This document shows positions 62,494-64,000 of a DNA stretch of 64,000 bases, in pieces (within the stretch, counting starts at the first letter, position 1; each line of letters begins with the position of its first letter). The stretch spans positions 6,963,888 to 7,027,887 of the forward strand of contig CM021323.1 in assembly GCA_010645155.1 (NCBI GenBank), in the 5' to 3' direction. The notes below the pieces were generated by a model. The model was not told the DNA's origin. It saw only the letters and a list, made by a program, of their open reading frames with translations, and did no database searches. Made by a program: the position numbers and the translations under genes. Source of the DNA: Tigriopus japonicus (taxonomy: Eukaryota > Arthropoda > Copepoda > Harpacticoida > Harpacticidae).

Positions 62494-63603
62494 CAGGGTT
62501 GGTCGGGGGATCAACTTTTTCGATTTATCCCCTTCACCCGGGGATAAACGGGATAAATTGGGGGATAAACGGGATGAATTGGGGGATAAACGGGATAAGT
62601 TGGGGGATAAACGGGATAAATTGGGGGATAAACGGGATAAATGGGGGGATAAACGGGATAAATTGGGGGATAAACGGGATAAATGGGGGGATAAACGGGA
62701 TAAATGGGGAATAAACGGGAAGAACCGGTGGATAAACGAAATAACGCCAATTTTGTTCCGATTTTGACATGTTTGAATATTTTTTGGCATCCCTGAAAAT
62801 AGCCGATCAAACTAAAGGCTTAAAATAAATGTAAATAAAATATATTTACAATATTTAACAGAAAAAATACAGAAATAATCGTTATATGTTATCAAATTAA
62901 AAAAGATATGTTACAAAAAGCCTACAATTGACGGTACTTTATGAGACGTGATGAAATTGAAGAAATCTTCCAAAATTGAAGATTATCTAGGTCAGAAAAC
63001 TTCATGCTCAGTAAATGTAATCCAGAGACACAAAAATGAACTTATTTCTAGAAATTAGGGGAAAATGTTTGAAAAAGGGGGGAAATCCCCTTCATCCCCG
63101 TTATTCCCTGGATGAAAATCCCGTTAATCCCAATAAACGGGATGCTTTATGGTTGAGATGGTCCACCAACTAACCCTGCAATATTCCTACAGAGCGGACA
63201 GCCTTTATCAGATTGCTCCTGCAAAGCTGCGTTTTAACTTCGGAAACACAAACAAATGAAAACTAAAAACCTGGGAGTTTTCATTGTGCTAATGGAAAAA
63301 AAATTGTGTGGGACTTAATTGAAAAAAGTGAGATTTTGTGGGAAATATCGTGTTAGGGAAAGTTGTGAATAATTATAGAAATAAGGAAGAAATGCTTGAA
63401 CCGTAGGAAAAATTGCTTGTGAGGCAGGAAAAAATGGTTGAAGAGTATAACAAAATGCTTGAAAAGTAGGAAAAAAGCTTGAAAAGTAAGAAAATCCCGT
63501 ATATGCCGGTTATCACTTTTACTACTTGAAAGAAAATCCCGTTTATCCCAAGGGGGATAAACGGGACTCTTTTCGGAGGGGATAATCCCCCCGACCATCC
63601 CTG
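62494..63603. mobile_element. Non-autonomous hAT element (CAGGGTTGGTCGGGGGAT ends) with 21-bp subterminal array
   Basis: A 1110-bp element with ends CAGGGTTGGTCGGGGGAT and ATCCCCCCGACCATCCCTG and the perfect 8-bp duplication CTTGAGAG (62486-62493 and 63604-63611). Near the left end is a tandem array of about nine GGGGGATAAACGGGATAAATT units (62540-62724). The other end and interior contain scattered GATAAACGGGA and ATCCCGTTTATCCC words. No transposase. The repeated words in both subterminal zones are plausible transposase-binding sites, as known for hAT elements. A SINE-body fragment lies at about 63180-63240. Confidence 0.92.
62540..62724. repeat. 21-bp tandem array
   Basis: About nine near-identical copies of GGGGGATAAACGGGATAAATT in the subterminal region of the hAT element. 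Open frames in all phases and on both strands through it are artefacts of the 21-bp period. No unique spacers separate the copies. Confidence 0.93.
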
Positions 63604-63611
63604 CTTGAGAG

Positions 63612-64000
63612 TGTGGCGGCCTTGCCTCCATCGAATATATTTTACTTATTTGATTAGTGTTGAATGAAATGAAACAAACGTTTTCAAATGAGTGATTCAA
63701 ACTTTTTGGAGAAGCTTGAACAACATAGAAATTGTTCATGCATGCTACGTTCTTGAAATAAAATCTTTTTCTTTTTGGCTTTTTCAAAAGTATCCATCAA
63801 AGAACGCTAGCTTGAATGCACGCACGCGGATTGGAAAAAAGGGTTCCTTCTTAAATCATATATTAATCACTAGTAGAGATGCTCTAGTGAGAGCCGGCGA
63901 TGTTGAGACCAGCGTCAATGACGTCATCCAATTCGCATCATGTGATTGGCTGATACCCTTTTGGGCGCCGTTTTCAACATTTCCAAACAGACGGAACCAT
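63612..64000. other. No gene recognised
   Basis: No supported feature in the last 390 bp. Confidence 0.4.

Noticed and set aside
62540..62724. CRISPR-like short repeat array
   Set aside because: Units are contiguous with no unique spacers, lie inside a hAT element with an 8-bp target duplication, and the DNA is eukaryotic.

Overview
This is an AT-rich stretch of animal nuclear DNA. The evidence is eukaryotic: spliceosomal introns of 52-62 bp with GT-AG ends, a seven-transmembrane receptor gene split by kilobase-scale introns, an alpha-1,4-galactosyltransferase-like gene, tRNA-derived SINEs, non-LTR and Ty3/Gypsy retrotransposons, and hAT, mariner and Mutator-like DNA transposons. Short introns and the transposon mix fit an arthropod, perhaps a crustacean such as a copepod, but nothing here fixes the species. 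Most of the window is transposable elements in both orientations and at several nesting depths. Clear host genes are few.

Layout. 1-7.5 kb: small non-autonomous transposons (a 450-bp palindromic MITE, hAT MITEs with 8-bp target duplications) and short tandem duplications. 7.5-10.7 kb: a minus-strand galactosyltransferase-like gene whose first exon carries a 285-bp internal duplication, then a LINE 3' fragment with RNase H and a MITE. 10.7-16.2 kb: almost no recognisable genes. 16.2-17.2 kb: a non-autonomous hAT. 17.4-25.5 kb: a LINE (ORF1 with Cys/His zinc fingers, then endonuclease and reverse transcriptase) broken by a 3.1-kb Mutator-like element and an antisense DD37D mariner, ending against an inverted fragment of a related LINE. 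26-28.1 kb: an inverted, decayed second copy of the galactosyltransferase gene and a second copy of the hAT.

29.5-50.0 kb is one host gene on the minus strand. Three exons (49588-49964, 46270-46595, 29466-29734) join in frame into a 323-residue seven-transmembrane, class A-like receptor. Its second intron is about 16.5 kb and nearly all transposon: a minisatellite relic, a decayed LINE carrying two insertions (one a SINE), and a complete hAT element (35286-45576, 8-bp target duplication). The hAT transposase gene was hit by a 5.0-kb Gypsy element and by a 1.2-kb long-palindrome element. Outside those two insertions it reads in frame for 875 codons.

50.3-55.3 kb: a second, young Gypsy element with identical LTRs, inserted into a hAT MITE. 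56-61 kb: a tRNA-like SINE, a hAT MITE and two LINE reverse transcriptase remnants. 61.1-61.5 kb: a cysteine-rich terminal exon of unknown function with a periodic CC...GC...CC pattern. 62.5-63.6 kb: another non-autonomous hAT with a 21-bp tandem array near one end. Many target-site duplications are still readable, so the order of insertions can be worked out for much of the window.
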